Source: Vibrio lentus (GTDB lineage Bacteria; Pseudomonadota; Gammaproteobacteria; Enterobacterales; Vibrionaceae). Taken from it: a stretch of 64,000 bases of DNA. Below, one piece after another: positions 35,081-50,000 of this stretch (position 1 is its first letter; every line of letters starts with the position of its first letter). The translations under genes were made by a program, and so were the position numbers. The stretch lies in assembly GCF_030409755.1 (NCBI RefSeq), contig NZ_JAUFQE010000001.1:310001-374000 (forward strand), read 5' to 3'. The notes beneath the pieces are model-generated. The model was not told the origin of the DNA, made no database searches, and saw only the letters and a list, made by a program, of their open reading frames with translations.

Positions 35081-38000
35081 ATGGCAGGCGAAAATAACCA
35101 AAACAACCAAAATGAAGATCTCAATGACGCGGTAGAACAGACGGACACGAACGACGCGGGTACGCCCTCCCAACAGCAGAATCAACAAAATCAACAGAAC
35201 ACGATTGCGTCGACGGTAGCGACGGGTGCTGAAAATACCGACGCGGCAGACGAAGTGAACCAAGCGTTGGAAGACAATCCAAGTGGTGCTGGTAATACAG
35301 AAGAAGCTTCGGCTTCTGGCGGAGCGGTACAAGAAGACTCTCCAGAAAGCAGTGAAGGTTCAGACGCTGAACAATCGAATGTAGTCGACAGTGTTGCCTC
35401 TGGTGGCGGAGAAGGTGCTGGCGGTGGTGCCAGTAATTCTGGCGCGGGCGCTCAATCTGTCGGTGGCGAAAATGCTGCGGGTTCGGGCGGTTCTTCAAAC
35501 GCTGAGGGTAATAACGAACAAGGTGAGGCAGCGAGAACTGCTGCTGAATCGAATTCTTCGTCTTCTGAATCGGATAACCAACAAGTAGACGATGATTTAG
35601 ATTCACAGACGGTAGAAGAGACATTCGCCGTTGATGTTCAAGCTTCTGACGAAGAGACCATCAGTGAAGTAGAAGACGACTTTGACTCTGAGACAACAAG
35701 TGAAACGTTCAAAATCAAAGTAGAAAGTGAAAATGATGCTCCGGAAGCTGAACAAGATCTGGCTTACATCATGGATGAAGATGGCTCCATAACATTTACT
35801 CAAGAACAATTACTCGAATACGCAAGTGATGTTGATGGTGATGAGCTTGTTGCATCAAACGTTCAAGTCGGCGCAGATGCAACGGTTCAAGATAATGGTG
35901 ACGGTACGTTCACAGTCGTACCTTCCGCTGACTTTAATGGCGAGCTAGACCTAACTTTCGATATCAGTGACGGCCAAGAAACCATAAGTAGCGCAATTGA
36001 TTTAACGGTTCGTCCTATTAATGACGCACCTGTACCAGAAGATAAAACGTTTGAAATAGAAGAAGACGGCACACTTGTTTTCACGGATGCAGACCTCCTA
36101 ACGGGTGCAACCGATATTGAAGGTGACAACCTGACTGTAGAAGGCGTTACCTACGATGGCGGCGATGGCATTCTTACTGATAACGGTAATGGCACGTACA
36201 CCTTTGCGCCAAACGAGAACTTCAATGGTGACGTAAACTTCAGCTTCGATGTATCAGACGGTACCGATACGGTAGCGGCAAACATCGATGTAAGCGTAAC
36301 AGCAGTCGATGATGCGCCAGTATCAGGCGACCTTGCGTACTCAGTCGACGAAGACGGCTCGATTCGTTTAAGCCAAGAGCAATTACTGTCTCAAGCATCA
36401 GACGTAGAAGGCGATGACCTAACTGCTAGTGGCCTAACGGTGGGTGGCGATGCGACAGTTACTCAAAACGACGATGGCAGCTTTACCATCACGCCGGATG
36501 AGAACTTCAATGGCGACATCGATATCAGCTTTGATATCTCAGATGGCACTAACACGGTTCAAGCTTCTGCAGATTTAACCGTTAATCCAATCAATGACTT
36601 GCCAGTTCCTCAAGATCAACAGTTCAGTGTTGAAGAAGACGGCACACTTGTGTTCACGGATGCAGACCTCCTAACGGGTGCAACCGATATTGAAGGTGAT
36701 AACCTTACGGTTGAAGGTGTGACCTACGATGGCGGCGACGGTATTCTTACCGACAACGGTAATGGCACGTACACCTTTGCGCCAAACGAGAACTTCAATG
36801 GTGACGTAAACTTCAGCTTCGATGTATCAGACGGTACAGACACGGTTGCTGCAAACATTGATGTAAGCGTAACAGCAGTCGATGATGCACCAGTATCTGG
36901 CGACCTTGCTTACTCAGTCGATGAAGACGGCTCGATTCGTTTAAGCCAAGAGCAATTACTGTCTCAAGCATCAGATGTAGAAGGCGATGACCTAACTGCT
37001 AGTGGCCTAACGGTTGGTGGTGATGCGACAGTTACTCAAAACGACGATGGTAGCTTTACCATCACGCCAGATGAGAACTTCAATGGCGATATCGATATCA
37101 GCTTTGATATTTCAGATGGTACTAACACGGTTCAAGCTTCAGCCGATTTAACCGTTAACCCAATCAATGACCTGCCAGTTCCCCAAGATCAACAGTTCAG
37201 CATTGAAGAAGACGGTACGCTGCAGTTTACTGATGCAGATCTGCTAACTGGTGCAAACGATATTGAAGGTGATGATTTAACGGTTGAAGACATCAGTTAT
37301 GAAGGAACTGATGGGGTACTGACAGACCATGGTGACGGCTCATACAGCTTTGCGCCAAATGAAAACTTCAATGGCGACGTGAACTTTAGTTTCGATGTTT
37401 CAGACGGAACCGACACGGTGTCTGCAAACATTGATGTTAGCGTGACTCCAGAGAACGATCCGCCAGTTGCTGGCTCTACGTCTTACACTGTTAATGAAGA
37501 CAATTCGATTACCATTTCTGATGCACAACTATTGGCAACATCTTCAGATATTGAAGGTGATGTATCGATAGACAGCGTGACTTACTCGGGTAGTGATGGT
37601 GTCCTTGAAATCAACGGTAACGGTACTTACACCTTCTCGCCAAACGAGAACTTCAATGGTGAAATTGCTCTAGATGTCGTGGTTGCCGATGAAGAAGGTG
37701 CAACCGATGCGACAACTGCGGGTATCACCGTACTTGAAGTGAACGATCCGCCAGTCGCAGGCCCAACGTCTTACACCATTGATGAGGACTCAGTACTGAC
37801 CTTCAGTGAGTCACAAGTGCTACTGAATGCTTCTGATGTAGAAGGGGATGTTGAGCTTGTTGGTATTAATTACAACGGCCCTGACGGTATCTTCTCGGTA
37901 AATGGTGACGGCACTTGCAGCTTCGCTCCGAACGAGAACTTTAATGGCCAAGTTCAACTTGATGTGACTATTCGTGATGAAGATGGTGCAGAAGTTGATA

Positions 38001-41000
38001 CGGTCATTAACGTGGATGTTCTGCCAATTAACGATGCACCAGTATCGGGTGATTTGGCTTACAACGTTAACGAAGACGGTTCAATCACATTGAGCCAAGA
38101 GCAACTGTTGTCTCAAGCATCCGATGTTGAAGGCGAAGACCTGACCGCGAGCGACTTAACGGTTGATGGTAACGCAACGGTAACCGCTAATGATGATGGT
38201 AGCTTTACCATTTTTCCTGATGCGAACTTTAATGGTGACGTTGATATCCAATTCAACATCACGGATGGTACTGACACGGTTCAAGCAACCGCCGATCTTA
38301 CGGTTAATCCAGTCAATGACTTGCCGGTTCCTCAAGACCAACAATTCAGCATTGAAGAAGACGGTACGCTGCAATTCACCGACGCTGATCTGCTTACTGG
38401 TGCCACCGATATCGATGGCGATGACCTCACCGTAGAAGGCGTCAGCTACACAGGCGGTGACGGTGTATTAACAGACCATGGTGATGGTACTTATACCTTT
38501 GCACCAAACGAAAACTTCAATGGCGATGTGAACTTCAGTTTCGATGTGTCTGATGGCACAGAAACGGTCAGTGCTAACATTGATGTGAGTGTGACACCTG
38601 AGAACGATCCGCCAGTTGCGGGTTCAACCTCATACATGGTCAACGAAGACAACGCCATCACAATTTCTGATGAGCAATTGTTAGCAAACTCCTCTGACGT
38701 TGAAGGTGCGGTATCGGTTGATAGCGTGACCTACAGTGGCACCGATGGTGTGTTCCAAGATAATGGTGACGGCAGTTATACCTTCCTTCCTAATGAAAAC
38801 TTCAGTGGCGATATCAGCCTTGACGTTATTGTTGCTGATGAAGACGGTTCGATCGATGAGACCACCGCGGGCATTACCGTTCTAGAAGTCAATGATCCAC
38901 CAGTTGCAGGTCCAACGTCATACACCATTGACGAAGATTCGGTACTGACGTTCAGCGAATCTCAGATTCTAGTGAATGCCTCTGATGTTGAAGGTGATGT
39001 AGAACTAGTCGGCATCAATTACGATGGGGAAGACGGTATCTTCACTGTAAATGGTGATGGTACATGTAGCTTTGCACCAAACGAAAACTTCAATGGTCAG
39101 GTTCAATTGGGTGTGACCATTCAAGATGAAGATGGTGCGACGGTAGAGACACAGATTAATGTTGATGTACTGCCAATTAACGATCCACCAGTATCGGGCG
39201 ATTTGGCTTACACCATCAACGAAGACAGCTCAATCACACTAAGCCAAGAGCAGTTACTGGCGCGAGCTGGTGATATTGATAGCGAAAATCTAGAAGCTAT
39301 TAACCTTTCGACCGATGAGAACGCGACCATCCAACAAAACGAGGATGGTAGCTACACCATTACACCAGACGCTGATTACAACGGCGACCTAGACCTGAGC
39401 TTCGATATCATCGATAACGATGGTGGTGAGGTTCAAGTTGGTCTTGATATCACAGTGAACCCGTTGAATGACTTGCCACAAGCGCAAGATCAACAGTTCA
39501 CGATTGAAGAAGACGGTACGTTACTCTTCACCGATGCTGACCTACTTGCTGGTGCGTCAGATATTGATGGTGATGAGCTGTCGATTGAAAACGTGATCTA
39601 CACGGGCGCTGATGGTGTTCTTAGTGATAATGGTGACGGTACTTACAGCTTTGCACCAAACGAGAACTTCAATGGTGATGTTCAATTCTCATTTGATGTT
39701 TCTGATGGCACGGGTTCAACAGCCGCCCATATTGATGTAAGTGTAACGCCGGAGAACGATCCTCCTGTAGCGGGCTCGACAGCTTATACAGTTCAAGAAG
39801 ATGGCCAAATCACGATCAGTGATGAACAGTTATTAGCTAACTCTTCAGATGTAGAAGGTGATGTTGCTCTATCAAGTGTTAGCTACACTGGTGACGACGG
39901 TTCATTCGTTGATAACGGTAACGGCACATACACCTTTACACCAAATGAAAACTTCGACGGTGACATATCACTAGATGTTGTTGTCGTTGACGAAGACGGT
40001 GCAACGGCGACAACGACAGCGGGCATTGATGTCATTGCTGTCAATGACGGCCCTGAAACGTCCGGTATTGAAGCCGAAGTCGACGAAGATAATTCAATCA
40101 CTATTACTCAAGAACAGCTGCTTGCGAATGCTACTGACGTTGAGGGTGATGAGTTAACGGCATCTAACCTTCAAACCAACGACCCTGACGCGACAATTGT
40201 TGCGAATGACGATGGTTCATTCACTATCACGCATACAGAGAACTTCAATGGTGAGTTGGACTTCACATACAGCATCAGTGATGGTGACAACGAAGTTCTG
40301 ACCACACTCGATCTAACCGTTAATCCAGTTAATGATGCGCCAGAAGCAGGCGAAGAGATCTTCATTCAAGCGCAAGAAGACCAAACGGTTGGTGTGACGC
40401 TTCGTGAAGAGCCAGCACTACGTCTGGATCAAGCGCCAGAAAACGGCATCATCGAAGCAAATCTTGATAATGAATGGGTAGTAGTCGAAGTTGGACAAGA
40501 AGTACCAGCCGACACAGAAGTGCGCTTTGTACCAAGTGAAGACGCTTTAGCTGAAGGTACACATACCACGCAAATTGGTACCTTCGATGATAACGCGAGC
40601 GTTGATGACTGGGGCACCGAAGTTGACCCATACACTCGTGAGTTCTCAGATGGTGACTTAACGGTTACGGTTCAAAGTAACGATGATCCGCTTGGTGCGT
40701 GGAATGGTAATACGCACATTGGTCATGGTATCGGTGACACTGACCGTCAAGGCTTGAGTGGTGATGAAAAACTGACTATCTCGGTTGAAGGTCAAGACAT
40801 CAATGAAATCAGTTTCCACCTAGATGGTTTGGGTGGCTGGTTCATGGAAGAGTCGCGCCACTTTACTGAAGTCGAAATTCGCGCCTTCAATGAAGACGGT
40901 GACATGATTGACTCGATGACTTACCACAAAGAAGACCGTGGTACTTTCGAGACAGACTACACGCTAACCGTTGACCAACCTGTGTCTTACTTTGAACTGG

Positions 41001-44000
41001 GTACAGTGCAAGGTAATGGTACTTACGTTGTGCAAAACATGACAGTGTCACAAACTTGTCATGATGAAGCCGTGTTCACATCGATTGGTGTAGATGGTTC
41101 AGAAATCACCGAAACTGTTGAGTTGAACATCCATGCGGGTGACAACGAAATTGAACTAACGGCTGATCTTCCTAATATCACTATCGATACTGAAGGTTCT
41201 GCTCAATTTGCTTCTGTTGTGATTACAGAAGAACAGTTACTGGCACAAGCATCAGATATCGATGGCGATGATCTTGATATTCAAAATCTTGAGCTGGTGG
41301 GTGAAAACTCAGAGCATGCAACACTGACTGACAACGGTGATGGTACTTGGACGGTGACACCAGATGAAAACTTCTACGGTGAAATTGAGCTGGGTTACCA
41401 AGTTTCTGATGGTGAACTGACTGATGACAACATCATTAACATCAACTTTGAGTCGGTGAATGATGCGCCAATCGTTTCTGGTCCAATGGTTCTATCGACA
41501 GACGAAGACCAAGGTATTACGTTCAGTGCTGATGATTTACTGGCGAACACTACAGATGTAGAGGGTGATGCGCTGTCTATTTCTGACATCACTTACGGCG
41601 GTGATGACGGTGATTTAATCGACAATGGTGATGGTACATTTACCTTCATGCCGAATGAAAACTTCAACGGTGAAATCGACATTGATTACAAGGTATTCGA
41701 TGGCACCGATGAAGTTGCAACCCATCTAGATCTGACCGTTGTACCAGTCAATGATGTGCCAGTTCCTGGCGAACCATTGCACACCCAAATGCTTGAAAAT
41801 GGCTCTATGATCATCGAAGCGAAAGACCTATTGTCTGGCGCGACCGATGTTGATGGTGACATTCTTCATGTCGAAAACCTATTACTTGCAGACCAAACAC
41901 AAGGTACGTTAACGGATAATGGTGATAATACCTTTACCTTCGAACCTGCAGAGGACTTCTACGGTGAAGTGAACCTGACCTTCGATATCAGTGATGGTCA
42001 AGCAAGCGCACCAAGTACTGCAAGAGTAGACGTTGAAATTGTCAACGAAGGCCCTGAAGTTAGCGGTCCAATTGAAGCCGCTGTTGATGAAGATGGTTCA
42101 ATCACTATCACTCAAGAGGATCTGTTAGCGAATGCAACGGATGTCGATGGCGATAACCTTGAAGCGGTTAACTTTGCGACCAACGATCCAAATGCGGTTG
42201 TTGTAGAAAACCCAGACGGTAGTTTCACTATCACACCAAGCGCAGACTTCTTTGGTGAAATTGAATTTACTTACGATGTGACAGATGCGATCGAAACTGT
42301 TGCGGCGGACCTCAATCTAACCGTAAACCCAATCAATGATGCACCAGATGTGCCGGACATGTCTTTCACTACGGAAGACGGTCAAGCCATTACGATTACA
42401 GAAGCTGAACTATTAGCACAAGCGACAGATGTTGAAGGTGATGAGCTTTCTGTACTGAACGTGACAAGTGCGAGTGATACGGTAGATGTGACAGACAATG
42501 GTGATGGCACATACACATTAACGCCAGAGCAGGGCTTCTTCGGCAATGTTGACTTAACGTTTGATGTGAGTGACGGCACCGACGTGGTGGCTGCAAACAT
42601 CGACCTAAAAGTTGAGTTCGTTAATGATGCGCCAGAAGCAACACCAATGGTTGCGGATGTCGACGAAGACGGTTCAATTCTCGTTACACAAGCGATGTTG
42701 CTGGAGAACGCGAGTGACCAAGATGGCGATGAGCTGTTTGCGAGCGCGCTAGAAACCAACGATCCGAATGCAAGTATCGTAGACAATGGCGATGGTACTT
42801 ACACAGTGACACCTTCGGAAAACTTCAATGGTGATATCGCATTCACGTATGAAGTGAGTGATGGTGAACTCAGTACCGCCAATGACATGACATTGACCGT
42901 GAATCCGGTGAATGACATTCCAATTGTTGCCCCAGGCATGTACCACATCGAAGAGGATGGCAGCATCCTGTTCACTCAAGAAGATCTATTGAGCGGTGCG
43001 ATTGATATTGATGGCGATGACCTTAGCGTTACCAGCATCAATTACTCTGGTGATGAAGGTACTGTCACCGACAATGGTGACGGCACGTTTAGCTTCGTTC
43101 CTGAAGAACACTTTAGTGGTGACCTGCAGTTCAGCTTTACGGTTACCGACGGAACTGATGAGGTAGAACAAGACCTTAGCGTTCATATTGAAGCGGTCGC
43201 GGATGCACCGGATCTTGTGATAACCGATGGCGACGGTGTTAACGTTGATGATGAAGCAATTTTGGTTGAGCCAGGCGGCATTGTTGAACTGAACATTGCA
43301 GCGGCGCTTGTCGATCAAGACTTGTCTGAAACACTGACGGTAACCGTAGATGGTGTGCCAGAAGGTTCGGTTATTCAATACGATAACGAAGGCGTTCTGA
43401 ATGACCAAGAGAACGGTATCACCAGTTACAACGACACTGAAATTACAGTAACGTTTGAAGGTGAAACCGCGGGTTACCAAAACGCAGCGGGTTACTACAA
43501 AGTTGACGAAGATGGAAATATCACGGGTGTTGAAGTTGTCTATGAAAATGCATCACAAGTTGGTGGCGGTGGTGACCTTGTTCCAGGACAAGACCAGTTC
43601 AGCTTCCAAGTTGAAGAAGGTGAAAGTTTCAATCTGTTCTTGATTCCAAACGGACATCAGCACAATGACTTTGACGCGATGCAGGAAGGTCAGTACGAGT
43701 TCCGCGCAGCGGATGGATCGCCTGCAAACATGGATACGGTTGATCCTCAACTTGTATTTGTTGCTGCCGATGGCACTGAAACCGTAGTTCAAGGGCAGAA
43801 TGGCGACGCGATCTTCCATGGTGGTTCAAGCTCTCAGCTAAACCAAGATGGTATCGAGCATACTCGCACGACGGTTAATGAAGATGGCGAGCTCGTTTAC
43901 GGATTTGAAGATTTGTATGGCGGCGGTGATGCTGACTATTCAGACTTCAATTTCACAATCGATGTCGGTGAAGTGAACAGCCAAATCTACAGTGGTGAAG

Positions 44001-47000
44001 TGACGGTTGGCCCTGATGGTACGGTGAACTTACCGACAACGGCTATCGAAAACTCACTACAAATCCAGTTACCAGAAGACTTCAATGAGCAGCTTGAAGT
44101 TCATGTAACCGCAACCGCAACAGAGCTATCGAATGATGATTCTGAAACGGTTTCCCAAACCATTTACATTAACGCGACAGGCGCACACATTGAGCATGCA
44201 CCTGAAGCACTTCCTGTTGCAGCAACAGTGGAAGAAGATGGTTCTATCATCATTACGCAAGAAGACTTGTTAGCTAATGCTCGCGATCTCGATGGCGACC
44301 AACTAACAGCGCTTAACTTAGCGACTGATGACGACAGTGTAACTATCACAGATAACGGTGATGGTACTTACACATTAACGCCAGACGCTGACTTCAACGG
44401 TGACGTTAATTTCACCTTCGATGTATCGGATGGTGATGATGTTGTCTCTACCAATCTAGAGCTAACCGTTTCACCAGTGAACGATGGTCCAGAAGCACAA
44501 GACCAAGCATTTACAGTCAATGAAGATGGTGTATTAACCTTCACAGACCAAGACCTATTAACAGGTGCGACGGACATTGAAGGGGACGACCTAAGCGTTG
44601 AAGGTGTGACTTACACTGGCGCAGATGGTGTTCTAACCGATAATGGCGATGGTACATACAGCTTCGCGCCAAACGAAAACTTCAATGGCGATGTGAACTT
44701 CTCGTTCAATGTATCAGATGGTACCGATACGGTAACCGCTAACATTGATGTCAGCGTGACGCCAGAGAATGATCCTCCAGTGGCGGGTAGCACGTCTTAC
44801 ACGGTTCATGAAGATAACTCCATTACGATCAGTAACGAACAATTGCTAGCGAACTCTTCAGATATTGAAGGGGAAGTGGCGATTGATAGCGTGACTTACA
44901 GCGGCAATGATGGTGTGCTTGAAATCAACGGTAACGGCACATACACCTTCTCTCCAAACGAGAACTTCAATGGCGAAGTTAGCCTTGATGTGGTTGTTGT
45001 GGATGAAGACGATGCAGCCGTATCGACGACTGCGGGCATTACGGTTCTAGAAGTGAACGATCCGCCAGTTGCTGGCCCAACGTCTTACACTATCGATGAA
45101 GACTCGGTACTGACCTTTAATGAGTCTCAAGTTCTGCTGAACGCCTCTGATATTGAAGGTGACGTACAACTTGTTGAGATCAACTACGACGGCCCAGACG
45201 GAATCTTCTCAATCAATGGTGACGGCACATGTAGCTTTGCACCGAATGAAAACTTCAACGGCCAAGTGCAGTTGGATGTGACCATTCAAGATGAAGACGG
45301 GGCTCAAGTTGACACTCATATTACGGTTGATGTCTTACCAATCAATGATGTTCCAGTATCAGGAGACTTGGCATACAGCGTAGAGGAAGACGGTTCAATT
45401 ACCTTGAGCCAAGAGCAACTTCTTTCTCAAGCTAGCGATATAGACGGAGACGACCTTACTGCTTCTAACTTAATGGTTGATGGAGACGCGACAGTTGTTG
45501 CTAACGATGATGGTAGCTTTACCATTACGCCAGATGCGAACTTCAATGGCGACATTGACCTAACGTTCGACATTAGCGACGGTACCGACACGCTGGTTGC
45601 GACGGCTGACCTCACCGTCAATCCAGTTAATGACCTTCCACAACCACAAGATCAAACGTTCAGCATTGGCGAAGACGGCATCTTGAACTTCACAGATGAA
45701 GACTTGCTAACAGGTGCTACCGATATCGATGGGGATGACCTATCGGTTGAAGGCGTTACATACATCGGTGCCGACGGTGTTCTTACTGACAATGGCGACG
45801 GAAGCTACAGCTTTGCGCCAAACGAGAACTTCAATGGTGATGTGAACTTCAGTTTTGATGTGTCAGATGGCACGGATACCGTTCAGGCCAACATTGATGT
45901 CAGCGTGACACCAGAGAACGATCCGCCTGTTGCAGGCAGCACGTCTTACACCGTTCATGAAGACAACTCAATTACCATCAGCGATGAGCAGCTTCTAGCT
46001 AACTCTTCGGATATTGAAGGTGATGTTGCCGTTGATAGCGTGACTTACTCTGGCACAGACGGTGTCTTTGAAGACAATGGCGATGGTACTTACACCTTCT
46101 TACCAAACGAAAACTTCAATGGTGATGTGAGCCTAGATGTTGTTGTTACCGATGAAGAGGGTGCAACAGAAGCGACAACCGCGGGTATTACTGTACTTGA
46201 GGTGAACGATCCGCCAATCGCAGGTTCAACCAGCTACTCAGTGAACGAAGACGAAGTTATCACCATAAGTTCAGAGCAACTGTTGGCGAATGCTTCTGAT
46301 ATCGAAGGTGAAGTGGCGATTGATAGCGTTAACTACACAGGCGCTGACGGCATATTTACTGACAATGGTGATGGCACATTCAGCTTCGCACCAAACGCAA
46401 ACTTCGACGGTGACGTAAGTCTAGACGTAGTAGTGACCGATGAAGACGGTGCGACCGCAACTACCACTGCAAGCATTGATGTTCTGCCTGTTAACGATGT
46501 TCCGGTATCGGGCGACTTGGCGTACAGTGTGGACGAAGATGGTTCAATTACCTTGAGCCAAGAGCAATTACTTGCTCAAGCGAGCGATGTTGACGGCGAT
46601 GACTTAACAGCGGCTAACCTAACCGTTGGTGGTGATGCGACCGTCACTGCAAACGATGACGGTAGCTTTACTATCACACCAGATGCGAACTTCAATGGCG
46701 ACATTGATTTGAACTTCGACATTACCGATGGTGATGCGACGCTTCAAGCAACGGCTGATCTTACCGTTAACCCTGTCAATGACTTGCCAACAGTCGGTGA
46801 GCCACAGTTTGTGACTCAAGAAGACACGAGCTTTACCTTCACAGAAGAGCAACTGCTGCAAAATGCAGGCGATATTGATGGCGATAACTTATCGGTTGAA
46901 AATGTCGCTTCTGACAGTGGTTCACTGGTTGATAACGGCGACGGTACTTACACATTTGCTCCGAATGAAAACTTCGATGGCAATGTAAATGTGACCTTCG

Positions 47001-50000
47001 ATGTGAATGACGGCACAGCGATAGTACCAGCAGAAGCGACGATTGATGTTCAATCTGTGGTTGATATGCCAGAGCTGTCGATTGCATCTGACTTGGTGAT
47101 TGCTTCAGACAACTTCGAGTCTGGCTCAAACGGCTGGAATACAGGCACTGAAAGCTCACAAGGTTTCGAATCAGGAGACATGCTAGGTCGTATTGGTGGC
47201 ACTGGTGGCGATGAAGCAGTCAGCAAAACTTACGACATTCCAAGTGATGTGAGCGAAGTTAATATTTCGTTTAGCTTCTATGAAATTGACTCTTGGGATG
47301 GTGAGTCATTCCAAATCTTTGTCGGCGGCGAAGAGCTTACTTCGTTAGACAACTCGGCGTTCCAAACTCAAGATGGCACGACAACGTTGTACGATTCCGC
47401 TGGCAATGAAGTGGGTGAAGTCGTTCACGGCGTGTCGCAAGGTGAAGGCTTCAGTGGTTGGAACGACCAAGCACACCAAATCAACCTAACGGTACCAGTT
47501 GAAGATGGCCAACTTGAGTTAGGCTTCGGTTCAACCTTGAACCAAGGTGTGAGTGATGAGTCGTTTGGCATCGATAACATTGAAATCACAGTGTCTGATG
47601 CGGATTACCAAATTATTGGTACCGAAGATACGCCAGTACCACTGGATATTGATGCGGCGTTAACCGATACCGATGGTTCAGAAAATCTCGCTATCTTGAT
47701 TGAAGATGTACCAGAGGGAAGTTCGCTTTCTGCAGGTACCGACAACGGCGATGGCACGTGGTCTCTACAGCCAGAAGAACTTGCAGGACTTGAGTTTATC
47801 CCTTCAGGTGATTTCAATGGTGATGTGGTACTAACGGTCAATGCGACATCAACGGATGTTGATACAGGAACAACCGCAACGGCAACACAAGATGTGACGA
47901 TTCACATCTCGCCAGCGAATGATGCTCCAGAAGTTGATGGTGACATCAGTGCCGTTACGGCCGAAGACAACAGTATCACGCTAACTCAAGAGCAGTTGCT
48001 AGAGCACGCTGTCGACATTGATGGTGATGATCTATCCGCAATCAACCTAACCACTAATGACGAAAATGCGACCGTTGAAATGAACGACGATGGCAGCTTC
48101 ACCATTACTCCGAGTGAAAACTTCAACGGTAATATCGAATTTAGTTACGATGTCACCGATGGGGAAGAGATGGTCGCTGCTGGCCTAGACTTGACGGTAA
48201 CACCAGTCAATGATGCGCCAGAGCCACAAGACCAAGCATTCACTATTGGTGAAGATGGGGTTCTTAACTTCACTGACGCTGACCTGTTAACAGGTGCAAC
48301 GGATGTTGAAGGTGATGACCTGACGGTAGAAGGTGTGACATACACGGGTGCTGATGGCGTTCTTACTGATAATGGCGACGGAAGCTACAGCTTTGCGCCA
48401 AACGAGAACTTCAATGGTGATGTGAACTTCAACTTTGATGTGTCAGATGGCACGGATACCGTTCAGGCCAACATTGATGTCAGCGTGACACCAGAGAACG
48501 ATCCACCAGTGGCGGGTAGTACGTCTTACACTGTGCATGAAGACAACTCAATCACGATCAGTAACGAACAGCTATTAGCCAACTCTTCAGACATTGAAGG
48601 TGAAGTTTCGATTGATAGCGTGACTTACACTGGTAGTGACGGTGTGTTCGAAGACAACGGTGATGGCACTTACACCTTCTCGCCAAACGAGAACTTCAAT
48701 GGTGATGTGAGCTTAGCGGTTGTTGTTACCGATGAAGAAGGAGCAACAGAAGCGACCACTGCCGGAATTACCGTTCTTGAGGTGAACGACCCACCAATCG
48801 CTGGCTCTACGAGCTACTCAGTGAATGAAGACGAAGTTATTACCATCAGTGCAGAGCAACTGTTGGCGAACTCTTCTGATATTGAAGGTGAAGTGGCGAT
48901 TGATAGCGTGAACTACACAGGCGCTGACGGCATCTTTACTGACAATGGCGATGGAACATTCAGCTTCGCGCCGAACGCAAACTTCGACGGAGATGTTAGC
49001 CTCGATGTGGTGGTGACCGATGAAGATGGTGCAACGACGGCCACGACGGCAAGCATTGATGTTCTTCCAATTAACGATCCACCAGTATCGGGTGACTTGG
49101 CATACAGCATTGATGAAGATGGTTCTATTACTCTGACTCAAGAGCAGTTGCTATCTCAAGCATCTGATGTGGATGGCGATGACCTGACCGCAAGCAACCT
49201 AAGCGCGGGCGACAATGCATCCGTTGTTGATAATGGCGATGGCACCTTTACGGTAACGCCAGATGCTAACTTCAATGGCGATATCGACCTAAGCTTTGAT
49301 ATTTCGGACGGTACTGAGTCAATTGTGGCGAACGCCGATCTGACGGTTAACCCTGTTAATGACCTGCCAACTAACGACGATGTTTATGCCAATGTTGATG
49401 AAGACAACACCATTACTATCACGCAGGAGCAGTTACTTGCGAATGCCGCGGATATTGAAGGTGATGAGCTTGTCGCTTCCGACTTAACCTTAGTGGGTGA
49501 CGATGCAACAATTGTCGATAATGGCGATGGCACGTTCTCAATCACTCCAAGCGAGAACTTCAATGGCTACATCGATGTTGCCTACAGCATCAGCGATGGC
49601 GACACACCAATTGCCGCTAACTTAGGCTTGACGGTTGATCCAGTTAACGACGCGCCAATTGTTTCTGCTGATGTGGCGATAACCATTGAAGAGGATGGTT
49701 CGTACACCATTACTCAAGAAGAACTCCTACAATTCGCGACTGACATCGAAGACGATGACATGACCGCAATTATCGGAGAGCCGGGTGATGAAACAACCGT
49801 AACCGGTACCGTGTTGGATGCTGAAACTGGCAATCCAATCGCAGGTGCGGATGTGACGTTAACCGACAACGCGGGTCACTCTTACACAGCGGTGACGGAT
49901 CAATCCGGTAACTACTCTGTAAGCGGTCCTGTTGTTGACCAAGGTACCGTTACTATTGAACAAGACGGCTCTATTACCAGCAGTTTCCTAGTTCCAGCTG

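Noticed and set aside
35081..35700. LapA-type retention module with a LapG cleavage site
   Set aside because: No TAAG/AAAG-type site or Ca-binding retention fold was recognisable; the region is low-complexity.
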